A stretch of 64,000 bases of DNA from Burkholderia vietnamiensis LMG 10929 (GTDB lineage Bacteria; Pseudomonadota; Gammaproteobacteria; Burkholderiales; Burkholderiaceae). Made by a program: the position numbers and the translations under genes. The stretch spans positions 1,736,001-1,800,000 of the forward strand of contig NZ_CP009630.1 of assembly GCF_000959445.1 (NCBI RefSeq). Direction: 5' to 3'. The notes beneath the pieces were generated by a model. That model ran no database searches. It had not been told where the DNA came from and saw nothing but the letters and a program-made list of their open reading frames with translations. Below, one piece after another: positions 39,977 through 48,586 of this stretch. The first letter of the stretch is position 1, and each line of letters opens with the position of its first letter.

Positions 39977-40282
39977 ATGAACACCATGCCTTCGCATCGA
40001 AACCACTCTTTCCGAACCGGGGTGAGCGCCGTCGGGCTGCTCGTTGCATTGACGTCCGCGCTCGTCGTGACGGGCCCGCTCCAGGCCGCGAACGCGCAGC
40101 AAGCCAGCAGCTCGTCCAGCGGCAAGGTGAAGCCACCGCCGTTGCCGAACGGCTCCGCGCACGTGCGCGTGAAGGCCGGCATGTCCGACGAGGATTGGGA
40201 AAAGGCCTACAAGGAGACCGGCCGCCCGCCGTTCAGCCCCAAATCCGTCAAGAAGGCTGGCGGCAACGTGGAACGCGAATAG
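39977..40282 (+). CDS. Small exported Lys/Pro-rich protein
   Basis: 101 aa, not recognised. Clear Sec signal peptide (VSAVGLLVALTSALVVTGPL, cleavage near AANA-QQ). The mature part is about 60 residues: a Ser run (SSSSSGKVKPPPLPNGSAH) and the motif MSDEDWEKAYKETGRPPFSP. AAAGGATGAACACC gives a start at 39977 with AAAGG upstream; 39986 is an alternative. It lies 12 bp before the DUF2334 gene and is presumably co-transcribed. It could be a periplasmic accessory of the glycan machinery (inference). Confidence 0.75.
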   Translation: MNTMPSHRNHSFRTGVSAVGLLVALTSALVVTGPLQAANAQQASSSSSGKVKPPPLPNGSAHVRVKAGMSDEDWEKAYKETGRPPFSPKSVKKAGGNVERE

Positions 40283-40294
40283 GGAGAAACGGCC

Positions 40295-41938
40295 ATGAAG
40301 AAGATCCTGATCGTCATCGCGCTGCTGGCCGGCTTCGTGCAAATCGCGACGCCCGGCACGGCCCACGCGCAGACCACCACTGCCCGCACGCTCGTGCTCT
40401 ACGACAACCCGGCCAACGACCCGTATTCGAAGCTCGGACTGATGTACAGCATCATGTTGCGCAATCTGCTCGGCCACTTCAATACGACCGTGGACCTGGT
40501 TCCGATCCAGAACTACACGTCGGGCATGGTCGGCAATCACGACGTGACGTTCTACATCGGCGATTACTACAACAACCCGATTCCGACCGCGTTCATGAGC
40601 GACGTGATGACCGCCACGAAGACGGTCGTCTGGTTCAAGTACAACCTGTGGCAGCTCGCATGGAACACGGCGTACACGTTCAACCAGACCTTCGGGTTCA
40701 GTTTTCAGGGGCTGGCCGGGCTGAACGCGACGCCTTCGTCGAGCAATCCGAACCCCGGCTTCTACGACACGATCACCTACAAGAACCTGCCGATGGTGAA
40801 GTACTACGCGTACAACGCGTCGACCGGCGCCGTCAGCGCGGACCCGGACGTCGGCCTGACACAGGTGGTCGATGCGACCAAGGCGCAGGTGCTCGTCACG
40901 ATGAAGAACAGCCAGAGCGGCGCAACCGCGCCGTACGTGATGCGCTCGGGCCGCCTCTGGTACTTCGCCGACGTTCCGTTCTCCTACATCGGGCCGACGG
41001 ATCGCTACCTCGTGATCTGCGACATGCTGCACGACATCCTGCAGACCAACGCACCGGTGAATCATCGTGCGCTCGTGCGTCTCGAGGACCTCGACGCCTA
41101 TACGACGACGAGTTCGATGAAGCAGCTCACCGACTACCTGTACTCGAAGAGGATCAAGTTCACGATGGCGACCATTCCGCTGTATACCGACCCGAACGGT
41201 TATTACAACGGCGGCGTGCCACAGACCATCCATCTCGCGCAGGCAACGGGGCTCAAGAATGCGCTGAACTACGCAATCCCGCGCGGCGGCTCGATCGTGA
41301 TGCATGGTTACACGCACCAGTACGACTCGACGCCGAATCTGCTGACTGCCGTCAGCGGCAGCGACTACGAGTTTTGGTACGCGGTGCAGAACCGGCCGGT
41401 CGATGAGGACTCGGTGCAATGGGCGGAGGACAGAATGACGAACGGGCTGCTCGAGTTCACGGCCAACGGCTACAAGATCGTCGGCTGGGCTGCGCCGCAG
41501 TATCAGGTGTCGCCCAAGGCGGCGGCGGCGACGGCCGCGACGTTCCCGACCACGTTCCAGCGGGCCGTCTACTACACGGCGACCAATCCACAGCTCGGCA
41601 CCGGCGCACCCAACCAGGACTTTTCGGCCGGGCAGTTCTTCCCGTACATCATCAACTCCGATTACTACGGACAGCGGATCATTCCGGAGAACCTGGGCAG
41701 CATCCAGTACAACATTTGCAGTATCGACCAGTTCTCGTGCATCACGTACACGTGGCAGCAGCTCGTGACCAATGCACAGTACGGGCTGGCCGTGCGCGAC
41801 GGCTTCGCGTCGTTCTTCTTCCATCCGTACTGGCTCGAACCCGACCTCCGGCTGCCTGCATTGCAGGATTTCCAGAGTCTCGTGACCGGCATCACGAACC
41901 TCGGTTATACCTGGGTGGACGGCACGACGGCCAAGTAA
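40295..41938 (+). CDS. Exported DUF2334 polysaccharide-deacetylase-like protein
   Basis: 547 aa with a signal peptide (MKKILIVIALLAGFVQIATP, cleavage near AHA-QT). The first 250 residues are a less conserved domain (TLVLYDNPAN, VTFYIGDYYN). The DUF2334/NodB-like half begins at ALVRLEDLDAYTTTSSMKQL with the metal-binding Asp pair. It continues with KFTMATIPLY, SIVMHGYTHQYD (His motif) and FFFHPYWLEPD. The gene sits in the wecB/nfrBA region; a role in N-deacetylating an amino-sugar polymer in the periplasm, as PgaB does for PNAG, is plausible. Confidence 0.82.
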   Translation: MKKILIVIALLAGFVQIATPGTAHAQTTTARTLVLYDNPANDPYSKLGLMYSIMLRNLLGHFNTTVDLVPIQNYTSGMVGNHDVTFYIGDYYNNPIPTAFMSDVMTATKTVVWFKYNLWQLAWNTAYTFNQTFGFSFQGLAGLNATPSSSNPNPGFYDTITYKNLPMVKYYAYNASTGAVSADPDVGLTQVVDATKAQVLVTMKNSQSGATAPYVMRSGRLWYFADVPFSYIGPTDRYLVICDMLHDILQTNAPVNHRALVRLEDLDAYTTTSSMKQLTDYLYSKRIKFTMATIPLYTDPNGYYNGGVPQTIHLAQATGLKNALNYAIPRGGSIVMHGYTHQYDSTPNLLTAVSGSDYEFWYAVQNRPVDEDSVQWAEDRMTNGLLEFTANGYKIVGWAAPQYQVSPKAAAATAATFPTTFQRAVYYTATNPQLGTGAPNQDFSAGQFFPYIINSDYYGQRIIPENLGSIQYNICSIDQFSCITYTWQQLVTNAQYGLAVRDGFASFFFHPYWLEPDLRLPALQDFQSLVTGITNLGYTWVDGTTAK

Positions 41939-42041
41939 CGCGGCTGGCCGCAAGCGCGCGATCCGCAATGACGATGCGGATCGCGCGTGTGCTTCGGATG
42001 GGCTACGATGATGCGCGGGAGGGCTTATCTGGAGGCAAGCG

Positions 42042-43001
42042 ATGACCATCTATGCCATCCGCGCGTTGCGCAGGTTTCGGCAGCGTATCGGCCGGCTCCG
42101 GCAGGCCGCAGGGCCGCGCCGGCGCGTGCACGTGGCGCATGCGACGCCGTTCGCGGCCGTTGCCGCGTCGCTGGCAATGACCGCTTGCAGCTGGACGGCG
42201 CACGACGTGCACGCCGACGGCATCGTCTGGCAGCTCGACAACGCGACGATCAATCCGGCCGGCAACTGGCAGCAGCTCGGCGTGCATGAGCTGTTGATCC
42301 AGTGGAGTGCCGTCGACGATACCGCGTATCTCGCCGGCACCGGCATGCGCACGGCCTCGCATCTTCCCGACTGGCAACGCATCGGCCGCGAGCCGTGGGC
42401 CCGCAACGTGATCCTCGGCCTGGCTGGCTACCAGGACGAACGGCGTGCGCGCACGCAGCTGTCGGCACTTGCCGATCAGTCGGTCGCGGTCGCACGCGCG
42501 CCGGTTCCGCTGCATGTCACCGGCTATTACTTCCCCGTCGAAATCGATCCGACCTGGCAGGACGCGCCGAAGCTCGCGGCGATCCTGAACCGGTTGCCGC
42601 GACCGCTGTGGGTGAGCGTGTACGACCAGAGCAACATCGGCGGGAAGGCGCTGGCCGACTGGCTCGTCACGTGGCTGCCCGCGGATGTCGGTGTGTTGTT
42701 TCAGGACGGTTGCGGCGTGTATGCGCGCGAACCGTATGTCGCGCGTACGTACGTCGATGACTTGGCCGCGCGGCTGGGCAAGCGACGCGTGCGGCTGATC
42801 GCGGAGGCGTTCCGACCCGCGGAGCGTGGTGGGTTTCGCGCGGCCACTGCGGATGAGCTGGCCGCGCAATTGGCCGTTTATCGCGGGTATTCAGTGTATT
42901 TGTTCGATGGCCCGCATTATGTGTCGGATGCGCTTACGCGGGAGCTCGTGGGCCGCAAGGGTCGGCCGCGAGCGGTCGCGGCGGGCGGGGTTGGGCAGTG
43001 A
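42042..43001 (+). CDS. DUF4434/YbcH-like periplasmic lipoprotein
   Basis: 319 aa. An unusually long basic N-region precedes a hydrophobic stretch ending LAMTAC, a plausible lipobox. The mature part shows GIVWQLDNATINPAGNWQQL, YFPVEIDPTWQDAP, PLWVSVYDQSNIGG and the segment VGVLFQDGCGVYAREPYVA, which resembles TIM-barrel DUF4434 proteins. In E. coli ybcH, of that type, neighbours nfrA-nfrB. GGAGG precedes the ATG. It lies 103 bp after the DUF2334 gene on the same strand. The assignment is from memory of the family and moderate. Confidence 0.6.
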   Translation: MTIYAIRALRRFRQRIGRLRQAAGPRRRVHVAHATPFAAVAASLAMTACSWTAHDVHADGIVWQLDNATINPAGNWQQLGVHELLIQWSAVDDTAYLAGTGMRTASHLPDWQRIGREPWARNVILGLAGYQDERRARTQLSALADQSVAVARAPVPLHVTGYYFPVEIDPTWQDAPKLAAILNRLPRPLWVSVYDQSNIGGKALADWLVTWLPADVGVLFQDGCGVYAREPYVARTYVDDLAARLGKRRVRLIAEAFRPAERGGFRAATADELAAQLAVYRGYSVYLFDGPHYVSDALTRELVGRKGRPRAVAAGGVGQ

Positions 43002-43237
43002 GGGGGTGACTAGCGTGCCGGTGAGTCGGTGTCGTGTATCGCGTATCCCGTATCGCGCATCGCGCATTGCGCATTGCGGCGCGTCGCGAAACGGCGAAAA
43101 GTAACCTTCGTGGAGTTCCGTGGATGTGGGCTTTCGACACGGTGCGGCCTGTCAGATTTGCCTCTAACGGCCATTCAGCGTCAGGCGTGGCGCCGATAGC
43201 ATTCGCGTCTGGTCGGATGCAGCCGGCTAGCCCTGCG

Positions 43238-43266
43238 GAACCTGTCCGCATTTTTGTGGGCGAGGC
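43238..43266 (+). repeat. Left terminal inverted repeat of the IS256-family element
   Basis: Reads GAACCTGTCCGC inward and ends GTGGGCGAGGC; pairs with 44583-44611 with five mismatches. Confidence 0.88.
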
Positions 43267-43280
43267 GGTTGAACAGCACG

Positions 43281-44561
43281 TTATCCACGCGCCTGCATAA
43301 ATCGCTCTCCGAACAGGATAGCAAACTGATTCATTGCTGATTTCCAGTCGAACGCGGACCGCACGGTCTTGGCCAGTACGTTGCGCAACGCCAGCCAGAG
43401 CAGCTTGATGGCCGCCTCGTCATTCGGGAAGTGACCGCGGGTCTTGATGATCTTGCGCAGCTGCATGTTCAAACTTTCTATCGCGTTCGTGGTGTACACG
43501 CCCCGTCGAATCTCCGGCGGAAACACGTAGAACGGCACGACGTGCTCCCACGCGCGTTGCCACGACTGCACGATCGTCGGGTACTTCACACCCCAAGGCC
43601 CGTCGGCGAAGTCTTGCAGCGCCTGCCGTGCCGCCTCTTCGCTGGCAGCCGCGTAGATCGGGCGCAGCGCGGCGGCGAGCACCTTACGGTCCTTGTAGCT
43701 GGCGTATTCGAGGCTGTTGCGGATCAGATGCACGATGCAGGTCTGAACGGTGGTCCGCGGATAGGCCGCGCCGATGGCTTCGGTGAGCCCCTTTAGGCCA
43801 TCGACCACGGCGATCAGGATGTCCTGGCAGCCGCGCGTCTTCAGTTCGTTGAACACCTTGAGCCAGAACTTGGCACCCTCGGTCTGCTCGATCCAGAGGC
43901 CCAGCACGTCGCGCTGGCCATCGGCCTGAATGCCCAAGGCCAGATAGACGGCCTTGTTGCTGACCACGCCGTCGTCGCGGATCTTGACGCGCAGCGCATC
44001 GAAGAACACCACTGGATACATCGTTTCGAGCGGGCGGCTTTGCCAGCTCAGCGCCTCGGCCATCACCTCGTCGGTGACCGAACTGATGAAGTCGGGAGAC
44101 ACCTCGGTGCCGTAGCTCTCAGCCAGAAAGGCCTGAATCTCGCGCACGCTCATGCCGCGGGCGTACATCGCGATGATGCGTTCGTCGAATCCAGTGAAAC
44201 GGCGTTCGTGCTTGGGAATCAGGATTGGCTCGAAGCTGCCGTCACGATCGCGGGGGACTTCGACCCGAACTGGGCCCCGATCGGTGATGACCGTCTTGCC
44301 GCTGGCGCCGTTGCGCTCGTTGGCTTGCCCGGGCGGCTTGGACTGGCCCGACGGGTAGCCCATATGCAGATTCATCTCGGCGCCCATTGCGCGTTCGATG
44401 ACTGCTTTGTTGAACGCCAGCATCAAATCCTGGACCTCGGTCGGCGTCATCGGCCCCTTGACCAGTTGGTCCAGCAGTTCCTTGGGCAGTTCAGGCAGCG
44501 GCCCGCGGGCCGCTGCCTGACGCGCTACAGTTTGCCTTTTCTTCTTCATTGGCATATCCAT
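43281..44561 (-). CDS. IS256-family transposase
   Basis: 426 aa, full length for the family. It carries out cut-and-paste or circle-mediated transposition with a DDE active site. Visible motifs include the N-terminal LPELPKELLDQLVKGPMTPT, FTGFDERIIAMYARGMSVRE, VVFFDALRVKIRDDG (first Asp), DILIAVVDGLKGLTEAI (second Asp) and VYTTNAIESLNMQLRK with the C-terminal Glu region. No frameshift is seen, so it should be functional. Confidence 0.96.
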   Translation of the reverse strand: MDMPMKKKRQTVARQAAARGPLPELPKELLDQLVKGPMTPTEVQDLMLAFNKAVIERAMGAEMNLHMGYPSGQSKPPGQANERNGASGKTVITDRGPVRVEVPRDRDGSFEPILIPKHERRFTGFDERIIAMYARGMSVREIQAFLAESYGTEVSPDFISSVTDEVMAEALSWQSRPLETMYPVVFFDALRVKIRDDGVVSNKAVYLALGIQADGQRDVLGLWIEQTEGAKFWLKVFNELKTRGCQDILIAVVDGLKGLTEAIGAAYPRTTVQTCIVHLIRNSLEYASYKDRKVLAAALRPIYAAASEEAARQALQDFADGPWGVKYPTIVQSWQRAWEHVVPFYVFPPEIRRGVYTTNAIESLNMQLRKIIKTRGHFPNDEAAIKLLWLALRNVLAKTVRSAFDWKSAMNQFAILFGERFMQARG

Positions 44562-44582
44562 GACTTTTACACCTCATGATAT

Positions 44583-44611
44583 GCCTCGCCCACGAAATCG
44601 CGGATAGGTCC
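44583..44611 (-). repeat. Right terminal inverted repeat of the IS256-family element
   Basis: Reverse complement starts GGACCTATCCGC and ends GTGGGCGAGGC; it lies 21 bp upstream of the transposase start and is followed by the GCCCTGCG duplication. Confidence 0.88.
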
Positions 44612-44703
44612 GCCCTGCGACGTGCGACCGTCGCAGATCAGCCCAGGTTGAGAGCATCTACAGGCGACCTCAGTGCTACCTGAGCCGTCCCTCGAACTCG
44701 CCG

Positions 44704-45531
44704 CTAGGCAGCAGTGGCCTGAACCAGACGCAGGCCCCATCCAGTTTGCAACGTACCGTCGTCGCTTTGCATGGGCGCGAACGCCGACAACAGTTCACTT
44801 TTGAACTGCGCGCGCGCCGCTTCCGACATCCGGTCGGCATCGTAGGTGTCCAGCATGTCCAACCACAGCTGCTCGGGTGTAGGCGTCCAGTCGATGTCGA
44901 TGTCTTCAAAAGCCACATCAACAAAATCGCGTTTTAGCAGTTCTTGCCAACCGGCTTCACTGCGCGTGCGCGCGTCGCCGAGTCGCAACTCGGTGAGCCG
45001 AGCCTTCGCGATTGGCTTGAAGATGTCCAAAAAGACTTCGCCGATCTTGCCGGTCAAAAAGCTCCGCCCCACGATAGCGGAAAAACTGCCGCCGTCACGT
45101 AATACCCGGCGAATCTCTCGGACCACTTGTTCGATATCGTCCATCAACATGAGAGCCATGTGCGACAGCACGTAGTCTACTGAACCGCTATCGAGCGACA
45201 TTTCTTGTGCGCGCTCGTTGAGCAATCGTATTTCGTGCGGCAATATTCCCCGAGCCACGCTCAACTCGCCATCGCTCATGTCTATGCCAATCAGCTTCGT
45301 GGCTGCATGCCCCCTGTCGTTCAGAATTTGCAGCAATGGCCCATCGCCACATGCCAGGTCGAGGACAGTCCGCGACATCGCTTCATTCGGCACACGATTC
45401 GCCAGTGCGTGATAGGAGGAAGGGTATGCCGCCTGCGCAGATCGGGCAGGTCGATTACCATAGGCTCGACGCGTTGCTCCTGCCCGGCGGCGATGAAAAT
45501 CTCTCAAATATATTTCTGCGTGCGAGGTCAT
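44704..45531 (-). CDS. Class I SAM-dependent methyltransferase
   Basis: 275 aa from ATG 45531 (an ATG at 45612 is in frame; neither has a clear ribosome-binding site). The Rossmann methyltransferase core shows [16 protein letters not shown] (motif I, SAM binding), [17 protein letters not shown] (motif II), [20 protein letters not shown] and [15 protein letters not shown] (post-motif). It resembles small-molecule Methyltransf_11/25 enzymes; the substrate is unknown. The gene is AT-richer than its surroundings and lies next to the IS element, consistent with acquired DNA. Confidence 0.8.
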   Translation of the reverse strand: MTSHAEIYLRDFHRRRAGATRRAYGNRPARSAQAAYPSSYHALANRVPNEAMSRTVLDLACGDGPLLQILNDRGHAATKLIGIDMSDGELSVARGILPHEIRLLNERAQEMSLDSGSVDYVLSHMALMLMDDIEQVVREIRRVLRDGGSFSAIVGRSFLTGKIGEVFLDIFKPIAKARLTELRLGDARTRSEAGWQELLKRDFVDVAFEDIDIDWTPTPEQLWLDMLDTYDADRMSEAARAQFKSELLSAFAPMQSDDGTLQTGWGLRLVQATAA

Positions 45532-45890
45532 TCTTGCGCCATCCGATTGTTCGCGAGTTGGGGCAGTTGTGACGCTGGAGGCTGAACCCCCAGCGGATTG
45601 TCGACGAACCACACCGCGATGTCGAACGTATCAAAATGGCCGAATGCGGTCGGCAGACGCGTTGCAACGTGCGATGGTCTCGGATTGACCCACAACGGGC
45701 ATTCAACCTTCTCCAAAGCGGCCGCTGGGGGGGACCTCAATGCTTTGACCAGTCTTAGGACGTTGCGCCACGAACGCTCAGCTCTGCGCAATTCACCGTT
45801 CGATTCGAACGGCGACGTTGCCACGCGACGCATCCTATCCGTACATTTCCGCGCCGGCTCAGCGTCGGCAGGATCGTGGCTCGGTCCTGC

Positions 45891-46127
45891 CTGGTCGCAG
45901 TGCACCTTGAAGTGCGTTAGCACGGCGGCCCCGAATGCATTGCTGATCGCGACATCCGCGGCATCGCGCCCGTATGCCGTCAAAACACGTCCATTACGCG
46001 GCGCGTTGTGTCGCGGATCGAAGGTCGGCCAGCTACCGCCCACATAGGCTTCGAACCACCCCGCGAGATCCATCGGCGCCGCAACGGGCGGCAAGCCCAC
46101 ATCGCTGATATAGCCAGTGTAATAGCG
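45891..46127 (-). pseudogene. Remnant of a transglutaminase-family protein
   Basis: The frame reads [20 protein letters not shown], then [20 protein letters not shown] and [14 protein letters not shown]. This is the C-terminal part of bacterial transglutaminase-like proteins, including the catalytic Asp in FDPRHN. Upstream the frame hits a stop (TGA near 46143-46145) before any Cys-containing core, and downstream of about 45890 the sequence no longer resembles the family. The N-terminal two thirds are therefore missing. The longer 190-aa ORF (45528-46100) that includes it is not a sensible protein. Confidence 0.65.
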
Positions 46128-46178
46128 CCGTCCCCTATGCGATCACTGAGAGTATTGCATCGGGAAATAAACATGGAA

Positions 46179-46418
46179 TCAGTCGACGGGACCGAGTAAC
46201 ACGTCGATAGCAGCTTGGCCGGCGATTTCGGCTACCAGATAGGCCCATCGCTCAGTAAAAGGGCCGTTGCGCAACGAGATGCGGCCTCCCCGCGCGCCGA
46301 GCACTTCGAGATCTGTGGCGCCTTTAATCTGAAAGGTCACGTCAAAGGTGTCCTCATCAGCAGCTGGAGTCAATTCGACCTGAATCTCGAAGCCGCGGTA
46401 CGCGATCGTTCGTTGCAT
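46179..46418 (-). CDS. Small hypothetical protein
   Basis: 79 aa, not recognised. MQRTIAYRGFEIQVELTPAA, then DTFDVTFQIKGATDLEVLG and WAYLVAEIAGQAAIDVLLGP. It has an alpha/beta look, is cytoplasmic and has no signal peptide. A strong GGAGG site 6 bases before ATG 46418 supports translation and rejects the longer start at 46451. The domain-like pattern resembles short Burkholderia proteins with an N-terminal YRGFEIQVE start. Confidence 0.7.
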   Translation of the reverse strand: MQRTIAYRGFEIQVELTPAADEDTFDVTFQIKGATDLEVLGARGGRISLRNGPFTERWAYLVAEIAGQAAIDVLLGPVD

Positions 46419-46736
46419 GAAAGCCTCCCTTTCGTCTTCGGAGACTAGCATGAGTCAGCATCGGACGGCCTACGCAACTATTGGGTTAGGTAGTCATGCA
46501 TGCGCCACCACGTGAAATTCAAAATTCTACGTACCGGAGCGTTCAGGACCGCAACTACCAATTTGGTGAATGCGCCCCGATTGTCAGCGATCTAGGCGCT
46601 GTGTCGATCGACCGTTCTTGGCCGTACTGCGCCCCACACTCGAGCGCGGCAACCGGCCCGGACACTGGCGTTCATGCACGCGCATAACCCGTCCCTGCGC
46701 AGTCATCCAACGTTCTCCGAAGCGTCCGTGGGCGGG
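46419..46736. other. Intergenic region in the lower-GC block
   Basis: About 318 bp between two leftward genes, AT-richer than the rest of the window. No coding-like frame, hairpin terminator or repeat was recognised. Confidence 0.4.
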
Positions 46737-47075
46737 CTATGCGCCGTTGCTGCTGAAGTTCAGCAAAACGATGCCGGATATCGCAGCGATCAATCCAATC
46801 GCCTTAACGACGTTCATCGACTCTCCAAACCAGACGAAACCTATCACTACCGTCAGCACGGCGCTGCTTCCAGCCCAGGCTGCGTATGCCAAACTCATTT
46901 CGATTCTCTTCGTCGCGACGGCCATCAGAATGACAGCTGCCACGTAGAACGTCACGGTCAGTACTGACGGAAGCAGGCGAGTAAAGCCAACGGAGAGATT
47001 GAGGGCTGCAGTGCCGAGTGATTCAGCGGCGACGCTCGCAGCAAGAATGAGCCATGCGGCTTGGGTGGGGGACAT
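46737..47075 (-). CDS. Small multidrug resistance (SMR/EmrE-like) transporter
   Basis: 112 aa with four membrane helices. The essential glutamate of SMR proteins is present in helix 1: AWLILAASVAAESLGTAALN. Helix 2 is SVLTVTFYVAAVILMAVATK, helix 3 SLAYAAWAGSSAVLTVVIG with the SxAYAxWxG signature, and helix 4 GLIAAISGIVLLNFSS. It would act as a dimer exchanging protons for cationic compounds. Start at 47075 (MSPTQAAW) gives the usual length. Located in the putatively acquired block. Confidence 0.9.
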   Translation of the reverse strand: MSPTQAAWLILAASVAAESLGTAALNLSVGFTRLLPSVLTVTFYVAAVILMAVATKRIEMSLAYAAWAGSSAVLTVVIGFVWFGESMNVVKAIGLIAAISGIVLLNFSSNGA

Positions 47076-47263
47076 GAACGTACCTCGCCAGCCCAACGTT
47101 TATACCGAACGTTAGAGCAAGCGTAAGAGGTAGCGGTACCCCGAGACTGAAAATATCGTCCCAAAACGAGGAACGGTTGTCAACGATGCTCAACGTGTCA
47201 TCGTCGGACGCTTCATGGCTCCGGACTCAACCCGAGGCTGCCCCCGACGATCCGCAACGAAAC

Positions 47264-47290
47264 AAAAAAGCCCCGCCACAACGGCGGGGC
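47264..47290 (-). terminator. Rho-independent terminator
   Basis: Stem GCCCCGCC/GGCGGGGC (47270-47277 and 47283-47290) with loop ACAAC; on the minus strand it is followed by TTTTTT. It lies 57 bp behind the leftward gene ending at 47347. Confidence 0.85.
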
Positions 47291-47346
47291 ACGACGCCCA
47301 ACGGCGCGTCGACGGACTCGGCGCGGAACCTACCCGCGCCATCGCC

Positions 47347-47832
47347 TTACGAGCAGGCTTTGCCGTGCGACGGGTGGAAGCCCTTCGCCTTCGCATCGGC
47401 TTCCGACATGTAGCTGCCGTGCTTGGTCTTGCCGTAATACTTGTCGGTCGAGCAGTGATAGACCTTCGTGCTGTCGTTGGCCCATACCTTGCCCGCGCCG
47501 CCGCCCGGCGCGGCTGCGGCGGCTGCGGCCGACGCGCTTTTCACCGGCGCGGCGCCGGATGCAGCACCGCCCGACGCAGCCGTCGCGGGCACTGCAGCCG
47601 ATGCGCCGGCCGATGCGTTGCCCGCAGCAGCAGCCGACGCGCCATACCAGGCCTTCACGCCTTTGTGTCCTGCGCACGCGCCCTTCTTCGACGCGCCCGC
47701 ATAGAACGAGCCGTCCTTGCACAGGCCGGTCGTGCCAGCCGGCGCGCTGGCCGGCGCCTGCACCTGTGCGAACGCAGCGGCCGACAGGCCGAAGCCGGCA
47801 GCAAGCGCGGCGATCAACATCGTCTTTTTCAT
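47347..47832 (-). CDS. Exported DUF3761-like protein
   Basis: 161 aa. Signal peptide MKKTMLIAALAAGFGLSAAA (cleavage near AFA-QV). The DUF3761-like block follows: CKDGSFYAGASKKGACAGHK ending GVKAWYG, with two Cys. A long Ala/Gly/Ser linker (SAAAAAAAPGGGAGK) and a C-terminal block VYHCSTDKYYGKTKHGSYMS follow, with a Cys pair to the end. AGGAGAGG precedes the ATG. A terminator follows the gene. Function unknown. Confidence 0.85.
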   Translation of the reverse strand: MKKTMLIAALAAGFGLSAAAFAQVQAPASAPAGTTGLCKDGSFYAGASKKGACAGHKGVKAWYGASAAAAGNASAGASAAVPATAASGGAASGAAPVKSASAAAAAAAPGGGAGKVWANDSTKVYHCSTDKYYGKTKHGSYMSEADAKAKGFHPSHGKACS

Positions 47833-47893
47833 CGTCCTCTCCTGATTGCCTGTATCGCGACATCGTCCCGGCCGTAGCCGGGCAAAGCCATGC

Positions 47894-48031
47894 TCAGCGC
47901 ACCCAGCGGCACACGCGATGGTGGTGATGATCGAAATGGCACACGCGGTGCGAATGCGCTTCGGCGAGGGCCGGCACGAGCACGGCACATGCGAGTGCGC
48001 CGGCCGTCAAAATCTTCACGATGCGGTTCAT
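47894..48031 (-). CDS. HHHH-motif small exported protein
   Basis: 45 aa. It starts MNRIVKILTAGALACAVLVP with a signal peptide ending near LAEA, and leaves a tiny mature peptide containing HSHRVCHFDHHHHRVCRWVR. The four-His run and two Cys suggest metal binding. GGGAG lies 7 bases before the ATG. This corresponds to the Burkholderia HHHH-motif protein family, whose function is unknown. It lies 61 bp upstream of the DUF3761-like gene in the same direction. Confidence 0.75.
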   Translation of the reverse strand: MNRIVKILTAGALACAVLVPALAEAHSHRVCHFDHHHHRVCRWVR

Positions 48032-48076
48032 GGAACGCTCCCGGATAGGTCAGCCGCCGATTCGGCTGATACCGGC

Positions 48077-48322
48077 TTAACGCCCGCCGACCCTACGCGG
48101 TGTACCGGTCAGGACTGAATTGACGATGTTTGACACCCACACGTAACGACAACACGAAGCGAACGATCGACGCGACATAGGCTTCCGATGCTTTCGATGG
48201 CGCACTCGTCCGCCATTCGACTGTCGCCACCCTGCGGCGACGAAGCGGAGCGTCGACCCATCCTTTGCGTGCGCACCGACCGCGATGCAGGCAAGGGCAA
48301 TACCGAGCGCGCGTTTCTTCAT
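48077..48322 (-). CDS. Possible small exported protein
   Basis: 81 aa. A convincing signal peptide (MKKRALGIALACIAVGAHA) with AGGAA before the ATG at 48322. The following residues (KDGSTLRFVAAGWRQSNG) may be genuine, but the last 50 are very basic and Cys-containing and look out of frame. The real gene may be shorter or frameshifted. It is divergent from hutC, with a HutC-type operator between them. Confidence 0.4.
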   Translation of the reverse strand: MKKRALGIALACIAVGAHAKDGSTLRFVAAGWRQSNGGRVRHRKHRKPMSRRSFASCCRYVWVSNIVNSVLTGTPRRVGGR

Positions 48323-48354
48323 GGCGTTCCTGTCAGAGGCGTAACCCTGCATTT

Positions 48355-48362
48355 GTCTATAC
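48355..48362. promoter_or_regulatory. HutC-subfamily operator GTCTATAC
   Basis: Matches the GT-N-TA-N-AC core described for the HutC subfamily of GntR regulators. It lies between the small exported gene and hutC, about 225 bp before the hutC start. Confidence 0.4.
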
Positions 48363-48586
48363 TTTTGCAGCCGCAACGCGCGCCGATGCGGTGGTTGCCG
48401 CCGGTGCAGCCGGTCGCGAGCACATCGCGTGGACGCCGGACTTACCCGAAGCACCGGCCCGCAAGCGGGCCGGCGCGGCATCGAACCCGGTACACTCCGC
48501 CCGGGCACCGGATGAACCCGGGACGAACCGCGGATGACCGCCGGCACGCGACGGCACGCGGCCGCCGTCTCTCGAACAGCAATGCC

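Larger units (their letters stand above)
43238..44611 (-). mobile_element. Complete IS256-family insertion sequence
   Basis: A 1374-bp element with 29-bp imperfect terminal inverted repeats (24/29 identical; inner part GTGGGCGAGGC identical). It is flanked by perfect 8-bp target duplications GCCCTGCG (43230-43237 and 44612-44619). It holds one intact transposase gene. Perfect duplications indicate a fairly recent insertion. It separates the polysaccharide region from a lower-GC block. Confidence 0.92.

Noticed and set aside
43034..43300. Possible gene interrupted by the IS element
   Set aside because: The frame is short, starts in low-complexity repeats (GTATCGCG-like) and rejoining the flanks across the target site gives no recognisable protein.
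45528..46100. 190-codon ORF as an intact gene
   Set aside because: Only its first 70 codons resemble transglutaminases and the frame is closed upstream; it is treated as a gene remnant.
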